DNA of 24,623 nt from the NCBI GenBank assembly GCA_002364005.1, contig DEXG01000011.1:11986-36608 (forward strand). The letters run 5' to 3'. The notes beneath the pieces are model-generated. The model saw only the letters and a program-made list of their open reading frames with translations. It did no database searches and was not told the origin of the DNA. Each line of letters begins with the position of its first letter. Position 1 is the first letter of the stretch. Origin of the DNA: Phycisphaerales bacterium UBA3190. GTDB lineage: Bacteria; Planctomycetota; Phycisphaerae; Phycisphaerales; UBA1924. Below are positions 1 through 7,671 of this stretch, piece by piece. A program made the translations under genes and the position numbers.

Positions 1-834
1 CTCGCCGCTCTTGGCGGGCTCGTCGGGGAAGACATCGACCGCGGCCCCGCCCAGTGCTCCTGATTCGATCGCGGTACGAAGGGCGTCGAGATCGACCACG
101 CTGCCGCGTGCGTTGTTGATGAGGTACGCGCCGGGCTTCATCATGGCGAGCTGGGCTTTGCCGATCATGCCTCGGGTTGTCTCGGTATCGGGCACATGCA
201 GGGTGACCACATCGCTCTCTTGCAGCACCTGCTCGAGCGAGCCGGCGACGGTGGCGTTGCCCAGCGGGAGCTTGTTGATCGCGTCGTAGAAGAGCACCCG
301 CATGCCCATGGCCTCAGCGAGGATGGACACCTGAGAACCGATGTGCCCGTAGCCGACGATGCCGAGTGTCTTGCCCCGGACTTCGTGCGAGCCGCTGGCG
401 CTCTTGAGCCACTGGCCCGCGTGGGCCGCGTTGCTGCGGGCGGTGAGCTTGCGATGCAGCGCGACGATCTCGGCGATGGTCAGTTCCGCGACCGACCGGG
501 TATTGCTGAAGGGCGAGTTGAACACCGCAACGCCCGACTGGGCCGCGGCATCAAGGTCCACCTGGTTGGTCCCGGCGCAGAAGCACCCGATGGCCAGCAG
601 GCGTTCGCACTGGGCGAGCACCTCAGCGGTGAGCTGGGTCTTCGATCGGATCCCGATGACATGGGCACGCTTGATCTCGTCGATCAGTGCCTGGCCTTCC
701 AGTGCGCCCGCGTGCGTGCGGACGCTGAAGCCCTCGCCCTCAAGCAGGTCGGTGCCCGCCTGATGGGTGCCTTCGAGGAGGATGATCTCGATCTGTGATT
801 TGGGAAACGAGGTTTTCATTGATTTCATCGCCAT
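1..834 (-). CDS. serA: D-3-phosphoglycerate dehydrogenase, E. coli SerA type (3' end outside window)
   Basis: Oxidises 3-phosphoglycerate to 3-phosphohydroxypyruvate with NAD, the first step of serine synthesis in the cytoplasm. The 278 residues present read in frame to the left edge. They show the N-terminal substrate region (IEIILLEGTHQAG, then CFCAGTNQVDLDAAA and FNSPFSNTRSVAEL, all typical of the E. coli SerA subgroup), the Rossmann motif GYGHIG at residues 161-166, and near the edge GGAAVDVFPDEPA. The catalytic His and any C-terminal ACT domain would lie beyond the window. In-frame ATGs lie at 834, 828 and 819; I chose 834 because it starts 4 bp after the uppP stop, which suggests translational coupling, but no clear Shine-Dalgarno separates the choices. 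The paralogous 2-hydroxyacid dehydrogenases are unlikely given the SerA-specific motifs. Confidence 0.93.
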   Translation of the reverse strand, partial: MAMKSMKTSFPKSQIEIILLEGTHQAGTDLLEGEGFSVRTHAGALEGQALIDEIKRAHVIGIRSKTQLTAEVLAQCERLLAIGCFCAGTNQVDLDAAAQSGVAVFNSPFSNTRSVAELTIAEIVALHRKLTARSNAAHAGQWLKSASGSHEVRGKTLGIVGYGHIGSQVSILAEAMGMRVLFYDAINKLPLGNATVAGSLEQVLQESDVVTLHVPDTETTRGMIGKAQLAMMKPGAYLINNARGSVVDLDALRTAIESGALGGAAVDVFPDEPAKSGE

Positions 835-838
835 GGTG

Positions 839-1756
839 TCACTCATCGATGTTCACCGCCGGTGTAGGTGTTGTTTCGGTCTCGCCACCGATCTGCACGA
901 CGCCCATCCCGATCAGGGTGGCCAGCACCGCCGCCAAGACCAGACGGTAGTAACCGAAGGGTGCGAGTCCATGCTTGTTGAGGAATGCCACGAGCCATTT
1001 GACCGCGAAGGCGGCCGAGATCGTCGCGACGATCAGCCCGACGGCGATGGGCGTCCAGCCCAGCAGCTCGAACATATTGGGGGTGCCGTTCTCCGATGAT
1101 GCCTTGAGGTTCTTGGCCAGCGAGTAGACGCACGCGCCGCCCAAGGTTGGCAGCCCGAGCAGGAAGCTGAACTCGGCGGCTTGCTTGGGCTTGAGCCCTG
1201 ACATCACCCCGGCGACGATCGTCATCATCGATCGGCTTGTCCCGGGCCACATGGCAATGCACTGCATGAACCCGATGAACAAGGCCTTGCCCGGGCTCAG
1301 CTCGATCAGGTCGTTCTCCGGGTCGCCGTCGGTATCGACCTTTCGGAACTTCATGCGATCCAGCGCGATCATGAAGACCCCGCCCAGCGCCAGTGCGGTG
1401 ATCACCGAGGGGGTGTTGAAGAGCTTCTCTTCGATCAGGTCGTTGAGCAGCACGCCCAAGACCGCGGCTGGCATGAAGGCGATGATGATATTGATCGCGA
1501 GCTTGAGCCCGGCCTTGTCCTTGCCGAGCAGCCCCTTGCACATCTGCACGATGCGGGGGAAGTACAGGCCCAGCACTGCAAGAATCGCTCCGCCCTGGAC
1601 GACAATGTTGAAGGTGTCGACCGCTTCCTGCTGCGATGGGGTCTCGCCCAGCCCCAGCAGGTCGGCGGCAATGATCAGGTGTCCCGTCGAGGAAACGGGG
1701 AGATACTCCGTGATCCCCTCGACCAGTCCCAGCACCACGGCCTGTATGATGTTCAT
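839..1756 (-). CDS. uppP: Undecaprenyl-diphosphatase (UppP/BacA)
   Basis: Integral membrane phosphatase that converts undecaprenyl pyrophosphate to the monophosphate, recycling the lipid carrier for peptidoglycan and other envelope polymers. The 305-residue product has the family's first signature EGITEYLPVSSTGHL, with E13, E17 and H26 as the expected active-site residues, and the second signature PGTSRS at 171-176 with the catalytic-site Arg at 175. Hydrophobic segments run throughout, as expected for a multi-pass protein, and the length is slightly above the usual 265-300. The ATG at 1756 is preferred over an in-frame GTG at 1774 because the protein then begins MNIIQAVVLGLVEG, the normal family start, and because a candidate -10 box at 1783-1778 would put the transcript start near 1771. 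It is the upstream gene of a likely uppP-serA unit. Confidence 0.95.
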   Translation of the reverse strand: MNIIQAVVLGLVEGITEYLPVSSTGHLIIAADLLGLGETPSQQEAVDTFNIVVQGGAILAVLGLYFPRIVQMCKGLLGKDKAGLKLAINIIIAFMPAAVLGVLLNDLIEEKLFNTPSVITALALGGVFMIALDRMKFRKVDTDGDPENDLIELSPGKALFIGFMQCIAMWPGTSRSMMTIVAGVMSGLKPKQAAEFSFLLGLPTLGGACVYSLAKNLKASSENGTPNMFELLGWTPIAVGLIVATISAAFAVKWLVAFLNKHGLAPFGYYRLVLAAVLATLIGMGVVQIGGETETTPTPAVNIDE

Positions 1757-1777
1757 CGAACCGCTGTCGACCACGCG

Positions 1778-1783
1778 ATTATC
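1778..1783 (-). promoter_or_regulatory. Candidate -10 box for uppP-serA
   Basis: On the minus strand the hexamer GATAAT (5 of 6 to TATAAT) lies 21 bp upstream of the uppP ATG. It is in the only intergenic gap from which this unit could be transcribed. At a 17-bp spacing the -35 position reads TTCGTG, which is weak. This is inference from sequence alone. Confidence 0.35.
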
Positions 1784-1822
1784 CCTTCTGATGTACCAAC
1801 CACGAAAGTGTGTGCCTTCCCC

Positions 1823-2698
1823 ATGACCATCGGCTCAATGATTGAGATCACTGATACGCGAGACCCGAGAATCGGGGTCTTTCTCAACCAAAAAGACGCA
1901 TGGCTCCGGGCCGCCCACAACCCGGAAGCGAGTGAATCTGAGAACCCAGACCACGGGCGGTTCATCGCCGAGGGCGTGCTGGTTGTCGAGCACCTGCTCG
2001 ATTCCCGATTCCCCGTCGAATCGCTGTTCGTCAGTCGATCGCGGGTGGCGGGGGTCGAGGACCTGCTGCGGCGCGTGCCCGAATCGGTCCCGATCTATGT
2101 GTCCGACCAGTCGGTCATGGACGAGATCGTGGGCTTTCCCATCCATCGCGGGCTGCTGGCCTGCGGCAAGCGCCTCCCCAATCCCGATCCGATCGAGCTG
2201 GCCAAGGCCAGCCGGGCCCTGATCGTGCTCGAAGATCTGAGTAACCACGACAATGTGGGCTCGGTTTTTCGATCAGCCGCGGCTTTGGGGGGCTCGGGTG
2301 TTGGGGTGCTGCTTAGCGCCCGTTGCTGCGATCCGCTCTATCGCAAGTCGCTCCGGGTCTCGATGGGGCACGCGTTGAAGGTCCCCTTCGCGGTCTGCGA
2401 GGACCTGCCTGCTCTGATGCCCAGCTTGCATGAACAGGGGTTCGTCTCCCTCGCATTGACGCCCGATGCGGGCGCAGAACCGCTTTCATTGCATGCAAAT
2501 GGCGAAATAGACCGGTCTGTCTTGTGTTTCGGTGCCGAGGGCCCGGGGCTGACTGAGCGGCTGATGCAGGCGGTGAGCCACCGAGTGTGCATTCCAATGG
2601 CTTCGAATGTCGATTCACTGAATATTGCCGTCGCTGCGGCAGTTACCATGTACGCATGTCTGGAGCCGAGTCGTTCTGAGCCAGACACACACGAATAA
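1823..2698 (+). CDS. TrmH/SpoU-family RNA 2'-O-methyltransferase
   Basis: SPOUT-class enzyme expected to transfer a methyl group from S-adenosylmethionine to a ribose 2'-OH in tRNA or rRNA. The 291-residue form has an N-terminal substrate-binding domain (about 30-120, with FIAEGVLVVEHLL typical of the L30e-like domain). All three SPOUT motifs follow: NHDNVGSVFRSA at 141-152 (motif 1, with the conserved Asn and Arg), FGAEGPGL around 236-243 (motif 2), and IPMASNVDSLNIAVAAA at 257-273 (motif 3, knot and cofactor loop). Two in-frame ATGs (1823 and 1838) are possible, and neither has a clear ribosome binding site. It is divergent from uppP. The exact RNA target cannot be read from sequence, so I give no gene symbol. 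A 2'-O-methyltransferase of rRNA (RlmB-like) and one of tRNA (TrmH-like) are both possible. Confidence 0.9.
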   Translation: MTIGSMIEITDTRDPRIGVFLNQKDAWLRAAHNPEASESENPDHGRFIAEGVLVVEHLLDSRFPVESLFVSRSRVAGVEDLLRRVPESVPIYVSDQSVMDEIVGFPIHRGLLACGKRLPNPDPIELAKASRALIVLEDLSNHDNVGSVFRSAAALGGSGVGVLLSARCCDPLYRKSLRVSMGHALKVPFAVCEDLPALMPSLHEQGFVSLALTPDAGAEPLSLHANGEIDRSVLCFGAEGPGLTERLMQAVSHRVCIPMASNVDSLNIAVAAAVTMYACLEPSRSEPDTHE

Positions 2699-2757
2699 AC
2701 GACGCCCGAGGGATGCCGCACCCAGCTATCGGGCGATTCCTTCAAGGAGATTTCCCC

Positions 2758-3396
2758 ATGAACTTCATCGCACTACTTCTCGCAGGCACCGGTTTGGCTC
2801 TTGGCTCGGTCGGTTCGGAACCGGAAACGAGCAAGGACGAGCCGTGCCCGCTCTGTGCCTCCAAAGACGAGGGGCACACCAAGGTCGATCCGGCCCTCTA
2901 CGCGGAGGCCAACTGGCCCGCCCGCAACTCGAAAGAGGACTACGACGCGAAAGATATGCACGGCAAGGCATTCCCCGTGGCGTTTGGCGAGGAAACGATA
3001 CTCAGCGAAAACATGGGCTTTGAGGATCTGGCCGGCAAGGTGCTGATCGTTGATTTCTGGGCCACCTGGTGCGGCCCATGCGTGGCGGCTGCACCCATGC
3101 TCGCTGAACTCCAGGAGACCTACAAGGACAAGCTCCAGGTCGTGAGTGTGTCGGGTACGCGTGAGGATGAGCAGACCGTGCGGTCGTTCATCGAGAAGCG
3201 CGACGAGCCGTTCATGCACCTGTACGACAGCAAGCAGACCGCTTTTAAAGAGTTCGAGTCGAGGTGGATTCCGTTCGTCGTCGTCGTTTCGACCGACGGC
3301 ATCGTTCGTTGGCAGGGGAACCCGCACGACGACGAGTTCAGATCCATGATCGAGCGTGTCATGAAGGTCGATCCGCTTGTCAATATTCAGGGCTGA
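2758..3396 (+). CDS. Secreted TlpA-like thioredoxin-fold protein
   Basis: Probable exported thiol:disulfide oxidoreductase. The 212-residue product starts with a hydrophobic signal-like segment (MNFIALLLAGTGLALGS). A short cysteine pair CPLC at 30-33 follows. Next is a linker containing YAEANWPARN, then a thioredoxin/TlpA domain with DFWATWCGPC (active cysteines 105 and 108) and a Pro in RWIPF at the cis-proline position. The start at 2758 is fixed by AAGGAG at 2744-2749, 8 bp upstream. A hairpin terminator follows the gene. The same linker and domain occur twice in the next gene, so the two genes are modular paralogues. The substrate is unknown; general periplasmic reductase, cytochrome c maturation or a stress role are all possible. 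Fold confidence is high and role confidence is low. Confidence 0.87.
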   Translation: MNFIALLLAGTGLALGSVGSEPETSKDEPCPLCASKDEGHTKVDPALYAEANWPARNSKEDYDAKDMHGKAFPVAFGEETILSENMGFEDLAGKVLIVDFWATWCGPCVAAAPMLAELQETYKDKLQVVSVSGTREDEQTVRSFIEKRDEPFMHLYDSKQTAFKEFESRWIPFVVVVSTDGIVRWQGNPHDDEFRSMIERVMKVDPLVNIQG

Positions 3397-3419
3397 TCAC
3401 ACCAGCTGATGCACACACC

Positions 3420-3443
3420 AACCCGTTGAAGAGCGGGTTTTTT
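3420..3443 (+). terminator. Rho-independent terminator after the TlpA-like gene
   Basis: A 6-bp stem AACCCG (3420-3425) / CGGGTT (3434-3439) closes an 8-nt loop and is followed by a run of six T (3438-3443). It lies 23 bp after the stop codon, so the next thioredoxin gene probably has its own promoter. Confidence 0.72.
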
Positions 3444-3486
3444 ATGAAATATGCCCGTTCATTGGGGTTTGGCCAGAAGCAGAGTC

Positions 3487-3495
3487 TGGTATTAT
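3487..3495 (+). promoter_or_regulatory. Candidate extended -10 promoter for the triple-thioredoxin gene
   Basis: TG at 3487-3488, one base, then TATTAT at 3490-3495 matches an extended -10 element with one mismatch. A TTGGCC at 3469-3474 could be a -35 at a short 15-bp spacing. Position between the terminator and the gene at 3541 supports it. The estimated transcript start is near 3502. Confidence 0.38.
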
Positions 3496-3540
3496 AAGCC
3501 CAGTAATGAAGCATGCTTACCACATCACCGGAGGAACCCG

Positions 3541-5238
3541 ATGTACACCAGCACCCCAAAGCGTTCGATCGCCCTGCTCTCTCTGATCACCATCACCGGT
3601 GGTGCGATTGGCATGGGCACGATGATGGCCCCCAGCGTTCAGCGCGAGGGCAACGCCAAGCATGTCGCCGAAATGCAGGCGCTTGAGACCAAGCCGTTCG
3701 ATCTGACGCTGATCGACACGCTCAGCGATTGGACACACGACAAACAGCTCGACGCTTCGGCGATCGAGGGGAAGGTCGTGCTGCTGGGTCTGGTGGATTC
3801 GGCGAGCCCACAATCGATGCTCACGCTCTCAACCCTCGCACGCTACGAACGCCAGGATGGCGAGGATGGGCTGGTGGTGCTGGCGGTTCATCCAGAGCTG
3901 GGCTGGGAGACCATCAGCGAGAAGGTCAATGAGGGCCGCGTGCGGGTGCAGGTTGCCAAAGACAATGGCAACGCGTTCGCCGAGGCGCTCAAGAGCGACG
4001 ACACGCCCGATTTGTATCTGATCGACCGAGCTGGTCAGCTCCGCTATGCGGATTTCGAGAGCCGCTCACTCAAGCGTGCGGTTGGTCAGTTGCTGCGTGA
4101 GACCCCAGAGGAAGCGATCGAGAACGCGGCCCTGCAGGCGCAGGGCATCGAGGTCGCGGCTGAAGAAAAAGCACCCGCGGCCGCCCCTGAGCTGCCCACG
4201 GTGACCAGCGCCGACTATGAAGCCGCCAACTGGCCCGAGCACAACACGGGCAAGCTGAGCGCCAAGAACATGCAGGGCAAGCCGCTGCCGGTGGCGCTGG
4301 GCAACGAAGAATGGCTCAGTGACAAGAAGCCCACCGAGGGCAAGGTGCTCGTGCTTGACTTCTGGGCGACCTGGTGTGGCCCATGCCGTGCGGCATCACC
4401 CAAGCTCGAAGAGATCCAGCGTGAGTACGAGGGCAAGGTCGAGGTGCTCGCGATCGGCGGCTCCAGCGACGATGAGGGCGCCCATAAGAAGTATGTGATC
4501 GCCAATAAGAAGGCCTATTCGAATCTCTACGACAGAAGAGACCACATCAACAACGCCCTGCAGGTGCGCGGCATCCCGCACACGGTGGTGATGTCGAGCG
4601 ACGGTGTGATCCGTTGGCAGGGGAACCCGCTCAATCGTGATTTCAAGAAGATCGTCGAGCAGGTCATCAACGCCGATCCGCTCGCCAGCGCTCAGGCATT
4701 GGGTGCGGCTGACCCGAGCACATCCGGTGCGAAGACCCCTGGGTCGATCCCTGCTGAGGCCTACGCCAAGGCCAACTGGCCCGAGCAGAACAAGGGCAAG
4801 CTCTACGCCACCAATAATCAGGGCAAGAAGCTGCCGGTCCCGCTTGGTCGCGAAGAATGGATCTCCGACGAGCGTGAAACCGAGGGCAAGGTGGTCATGC
4901 TGGACTTCTGGGCGACCTGGTGCCCGCCCTGCCGCGAGTTCTCGCCCATCGCTGATCGTCTCCAGAAGAAGTACGAGGGCAAGCTGCAGATCCTGGCCAT
5001 CAGCGGGCAGCGTGACCCCGAGAGCGATGTGCGCAGCTACATTGCCAAGCACCCGGTCTCCTACGCCCACCTGTACGATGACAACCAGCGTGTGTACAAG
5101 TCGCTCAAGGTCAGTGGCATCCCGCATGTAGTGATCATGTCGACCGACGGCGTGATCCGCTGGCAGGGCTTCCCGCTCGACCCGAGCTTCGAGCAGACAC
5201 TGGATCAGATCATCGCATCCGATCCGATGTTCAACTGA
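3541..5238 (+). CDS. Exported protein with three thioredoxin-fold domains
   Basis: A 565-residue secreted or membrane-anchored redox protein. It has an N-terminal hydrophobic segment (about 8-31), then a thioredoxin-like domain 1 (about 55-190) with no CxxC; the expected site reads VDSASPQS. An Ala/Glu/Pro-rich linker leads to domain 2 with WCGPC at 278-282 and GIPH (cis-Pro 346). Domain 3 follows with WCPPC at 460-464 and GIPH (cis-Pro 528). Domains 2 and 3 are each preceded by the same linker, YxxANWPExNxGKL, also present in the upstream TlpA-like gene. The start at 3541 is set by GGAGG just upstream; an in-frame start at 3451 would put the promoter and ribosome site inside the gene. The different dipeptides between the cysteines (GP and PP) suggest different redox potentials. 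Role unknown. Confidence 0.87.
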   Translation: MYTSTPKRSIALLSLITITGGAIGMGTMMAPSVQREGNAKHVAEMQALETKPFDLTLIDTLSDWTHDKQLDASAIEGKVVLLGLVDSASPQSMLTLSTLARYERQDGEDGLVVLAVHPELGWETISEKVNEGRVRVQVAKDNGNAFAEALKSDDTPDLYLIDRAGQLRYADFESRSLKRAVGQLLRETPEEAIENAALQAQGIEVAAEEKAPAAAPELPTVTSADYEAANWPEHNTGKLSAKNMQGKPLPVALGNEEWLSDKKPTEGKVLVLDFWATWCGPCRAASPKLEEIQREYEGKVEVLAIGGSSDDEGAHKKYVIANKKAYSNLYDRRDHINNALQVRGIPHTVVMSSDGVIRWQGNPLNRDFKKIVEQVINADPLASAQALGAADPSTSGAKTPGSIPAEAYAKANWPEQNKGKLYATNNQGKKLPVPLGREEWISDERETEGKVVMLDFWATWCPPCREFSPIADRLQKKYEGKLQILAISGQRDPESDVRSYIAKHPVSYAHLYDDNQRVYKSLKVSGIPHVVIMSTDGVIRWQGFPLDPSFEQTLDQIIASDPMFN

Positions 5239-5258
5239 GCTGGGTTGAGGCTGCAGGT

Positions 5259-6269
5259 ATGAGTCGGGGCAAGTTCTGGATTGTTGTTGTGATCGTTCTG
5301 GAAGCGGTACTGTGCTTTGCTGCGCACGGACAGGCTACAGACGCTCGTTCACCACGAGAAATACGAGCGGAGCAGGCGCGGGTCTGGTCTGAGCTGGATC
5401 GTGAGGTACAGCGGATACTCGCCGAGCGGTCGAGATATGTTTACCAGTTCGACGAGGACCTGATCATTGACGCGTATCCGTTGCTGTCATGGCGGCAGAT
5501 GCTGGAAGACGCGGTCGTTCGAGAGAAGGTCCGCGCCGAGCGACGAATCAATGGGATACGGCGCACGGAAACCGTTGGGTACAACTGGTTCTATGAGGTC
5601 CGGCCTGAAGAAGAGGCGGCCTTTGATATCCGTTCTTTCCCCGCGATGTTCTGGTATCGCGGGGTGCTCTTGAATGATACGACTCAAGGCAGGAGGGCTT
5701 CGCATCAGGTGCTTGTCGATGCGTCTGTCAATGAGGTGGGGGATTCTGCCGAGTCGAAGATTCTGAGCTGGATGAAACGCCACCTGCCTTTGGTTGCTGC
5801 AATCGACCCCATTACGCGGGCCGAGGCCCCAGATTCGGTCTACGGCCTTACGGGTTCCGGGAATGACCGGCACGCCAGACTCAGAGCGGGGCTAGTCGTG
5901 TCTGCTCGTGACGGGTTGCGACGCATGCCGATGCCGAGAAACGGCAAGGTGTCCTATGCCTCGCTGCTCACGCGCTACCCGATCGATCCGAGCTCGACGC
6001 GGTCCGATGGGAAGCCCGACCCGGGGCTGGAGTCGTATCTGTTGCTCCCCGCCGTGCGATCGGTGAAGCGCAGCGGGAGTGTGTTTACCGGTGGGGCCCA
6101 GGTGAGCGAGGACATCACCTATACGATCGAACCACTCAAGAAGTACAAACTGACGGCCAAGGAGTTGGCGGTCGCGTGGATGGAGGAGAAGCTTGAGATC
6201 CCCTATCGAGTGATCGAAAAGCAGGGCTCAGAGTTGATTTGTGTCGAGCATCTGCTGCAGCGTCCCTGA
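5259..6269 (+). CDS. Exported protein of unknown function
   Basis: I do not recognise a family. The 336-residue product begins with a good signal peptide (basic MSRGK, then WIVVVIVLEAVLCFAA, then a likely cleavage near AHGQA). The mature part is rich in Arg and Glu, has an amphipathic N-terminal stretch (RAEQARVWSELDREVQRI) that may be helical, and no cysteine in a redox or metal motif. It starts 20 bp after the triple-thioredoxin stop, with GAGG at 5247-5250 as a modest ribosome site, so it is likely co-transcribed with that gene. The tail (about 300-336) has a domain-like alternation but nothing diagnostic. It could be an envelope-associated client or partner of the thioredoxin proteins; that is inference from position only. 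Confidence 0.8.
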   Translation: MSRGKFWIVVVIVLEAVLCFAAHGQATDARSPREIRAEQARVWSELDREVQRILAERSRYVYQFDEDLIIDAYPLLSWRQMLEDAVVREKVRAERRINGIRRTETVGYNWFYEVRPEEEAAFDIRSFPAMFWYRGVLLNDTTQGRRASHQVLVDASVNEVGDSAESKILSWMKRHLPLVAAIDPITRAEAPDSVYGLTGSGNDRHARLRAGLVVSARDGLRRMPMPRNGKVSYASLLTRYPIDPSSTRSDGKPDPGLESYLLLPAVRSVKRSGSVFTGGAQVSEDITYTIEPLKKYKLTAKELAVAWMEEKLEIPYRVIEKQGSELICVEHLLQRP

Positions 6270-6308
6270 TCTATGTTGCTTGGTGAGGGCGGGCTGCAAC
6301 AATCCCCC

Positions 6309-6905
6309 ATGAGCGATCAGCCAACCAAGACAGACGACACCACCCGCGCCGATGGCTCACCCGTCGGCGCGGGTGTTCGTTTATTGAACCCGCGTCTGCA
6401 TGTGGTACTCGTCGAGCCCGAGATCCCCAACAACACGGGCAACATCGGGCGCACCTGTGTCACGACGGGGTGTCGGCTGCACCTGGTGCACCCGCTGGCG
6501 TTCGATATCGATGAGAAGGCATGCCGACGCGCCGGGCTCGACTACTGGCCCCGGTTGGACCTGGTCGAGCACGAGCGTGCCGAGCGATATCTGCAGGCCC
6601 ACCCGCCCCGGGCGGAAGGGCCGGGGCGTTCGTGGTTCCTGACCTCGCATGCCAAGCGGTCGGTTTTCGATGCACCGGTATCGATGGGGGACCATCTCGT
6701 GTTCGGGCGTGAGAGCCGGGGGATTGATGCGTCGGTGCTTGATCGGGTCCCCGAATCGCAGCAGATCAGCGTGCCCATGGTGCCCGGCGAGCGTTCACTG
6801 AATCTCTCGACCTGCGTGGCGGTGTGTGTGTATGCCGCGATTCGGAATATGTACGGGTCTGGCGAAGTGCTGCTGGATGCACATGGGCGCATCGTGGGCG
6901 CGTGA
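6309..6905 (+). CDS. trmL: tRNA (cytidine/uridine-2'-O)-methyltransferase, TrmL-like
   Basis: SPOUT methyltransferase expected to 2'-O-methylate the wobble nucleotide 34 of certain leucine tRNAs using S-adenosylmethionine. The motifs match TrmL closely: VEPEIPNNTGNIGRTC at about 35-50, FGRESRGI at 132-139, and PMVPGERSLNLSTCVAV at 156-172. The protein is 198 residues from the ATG at 6309. This is longer than E. coli TrmL (157), because of an N-terminal extension of about 30 polar residues and a spacer (HPPRAEGPGRS) before the second motif. An upstream in-frame ATG at 6273 is possible but directly abuts the preceding stop. No clear ribosome site is present. It may be read through from the exported-protein gene 40 bp upstream. 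Confidence 0.88.
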   Translation: MSDQPTKTDDTTRADGSPVGAGVRLLNPRLHVVLVEPEIPNNTGNIGRTCVTTGCRLHLVHPLAFDIDEKACRRAGLDYWPRLDLVEHERAERYLQAHPPRAEGPGRSWFLTSHAKRSVFDAPVSMGDHLVFGRESRGIDASVLDRVPESQQISVPMVPGERSLNLSTCVAVCVYAAIRNMYGSGEVLLDAHGRIVGA

Positions 6906-6978
6906 CTGCGCCCCGGATTAGGGTGTCTGGGCCCCGATACCTTGACATTTCTTGAATCTTTTGAGACGCGGCGAGAAC

Positions 6979-7128
6979 TGTTTGCGTGCACCGTTCGTAC
7001 ATGGTGTGTTGAACATCTTCTCTCTCTTAAGTTTGGCACTGTAGAGGTGCCGGGCTGATAAGTGTGTGACCCGGATTCTCTCCTCTCTCCAGAACAGTGT
7101 GCCGCCGCAAGGTGGTGCACTGTTTTTT
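6979..7128 (+). ncRNA. Structured intergenic transcript candidate ending at a terminator
   Basis: Between trmL and the small lipoprotein gene there is no convincing reading frame, but successive inverted repeats can be read. These are an imperfect hairpin at 6979-7015 (TGTT...AACA outside, CACC/GGTG inside), GGCAC/GTGCC at 7035-7051, a competing CCGGG/CCCGG at 7050-7074, and then the terminator at 7094-7128. A TTGACA lies at 6942-6947, but I see no good -10 behind it. This could be a small RNA or a leader/3' UTR with ordinary structure. I recognise no named RNA family. Confidence 0.25.
7094..7128 (+). terminator. Strong Rho-independent terminator with GNRA loop
   Basis: A 13-bp stem (7094-7106 with 7111-7123, three G-T wobbles) closes a GCAA tetraloop and is followed by six T at 7123-7128. 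It lies 189 bp after the trmL stop and 54 bp before the small lipoprotein gene, so it ends whatever transcript covers 6906-7093. Confidence 0.85.
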
Positions 7129-7181
7129 CTTGGGTGGTGTCTTCGCCAACCGCTGCATAGTGCTGCGTGTATCATGTGTGC

Positions 7182-7430
7182 ATGCAGACGCGTTTCTTTG
7201 CCGACCGTTCCCGCCCGTGCCCACTCCGAGTGGTGTTGCCGGTGGTGCTCGCCGCCTTGCCCCTGTGCCTGGTCGGGTGCCAGAAGACCGCGTTGCGTCC
7301 CGATGACACGCGCAGTCAGTTCGACCGTTACGACCAATCGCGGAGTCAGCGGGCGCAGCCCTTCCTCGAGGACGAGTTCGGACGCCGAACGCCGAACCTC
7401 AAGGCGCGCCTGCTGGTGAGCGACGAGTAA
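7182..7430 (+). CDS. Small lipoprotein of unknown function
   Basis: An 82-residue protein with a lipoprotein signal: basic start, hydrophobic VVLPVVLAALPLCL, then lipobox LVGC followed by Gln. The mature part is about 50 residues, hydrophilic and Arg/Asp/Gln-rich, with no domain I recognise. The ATG at 7182 is chosen over an in-frame GTG at 7167 because the signal peptide is then of normal length. A TATCAT hexamer ends 6 bp before this ATG, which could make the transcript leaderless; this is weak evidence. It is preceded by a strong terminator, so it is probably transcribed alone or with the amidase-fold gene downstream. Confidence 0.68.
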   Translation: MQTRFFADRSRPCPLRVVLPVVLAALPLCLVGCQKTALRPDDTRSQFDRYDQSRSQRAQPFLEDEFGRRTPNLKARLLVSDE

Positions 7431-7671
7431 CGATCGTCCGATCATGCGTCGCGTGCGCACGAATCGACGCTCTGTTCGGGATATGCAAGTCATGTCAGTT
7501 CGTACCAGTCGCCCCTGGCAAGAACAAAGACAAATTGAAAGAGAATGTGCAAGAAAAACATCGCCTTGCACCGAATGGTATTGATACTCTAATCAGAGCA
7601 TTTCTTCCACCACTCTCGCCCGAGAAACACCCGTGCCGCAGCCATCCGTGACAACCCGAACCGCACGCTCG

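Noticed and set aside
196..798. Long plus-strand open frame opposite serA
   Set aside because: It is antisense to a clear SerA coding frame and has no recognisable domain; long antisense frames are expected at this GC content.
4396..5127. Minus-strand open frame of 243 codons within the triple-thioredoxin gene
   Set aside because: It mirrors the duplicated thioredoxin modules in reverse; its Val/Leu/Asp-rich product is the usual antisense shadow of a GC-rich gene.
6918..7571. Minus-strand open frame of 217 codons across the structured intergenic region and the small lipoprotein
   Set aside because: It would read through the strong plus-strand terminator and the lipobox gene, has no signal or domain, and lacks a ribosome site.
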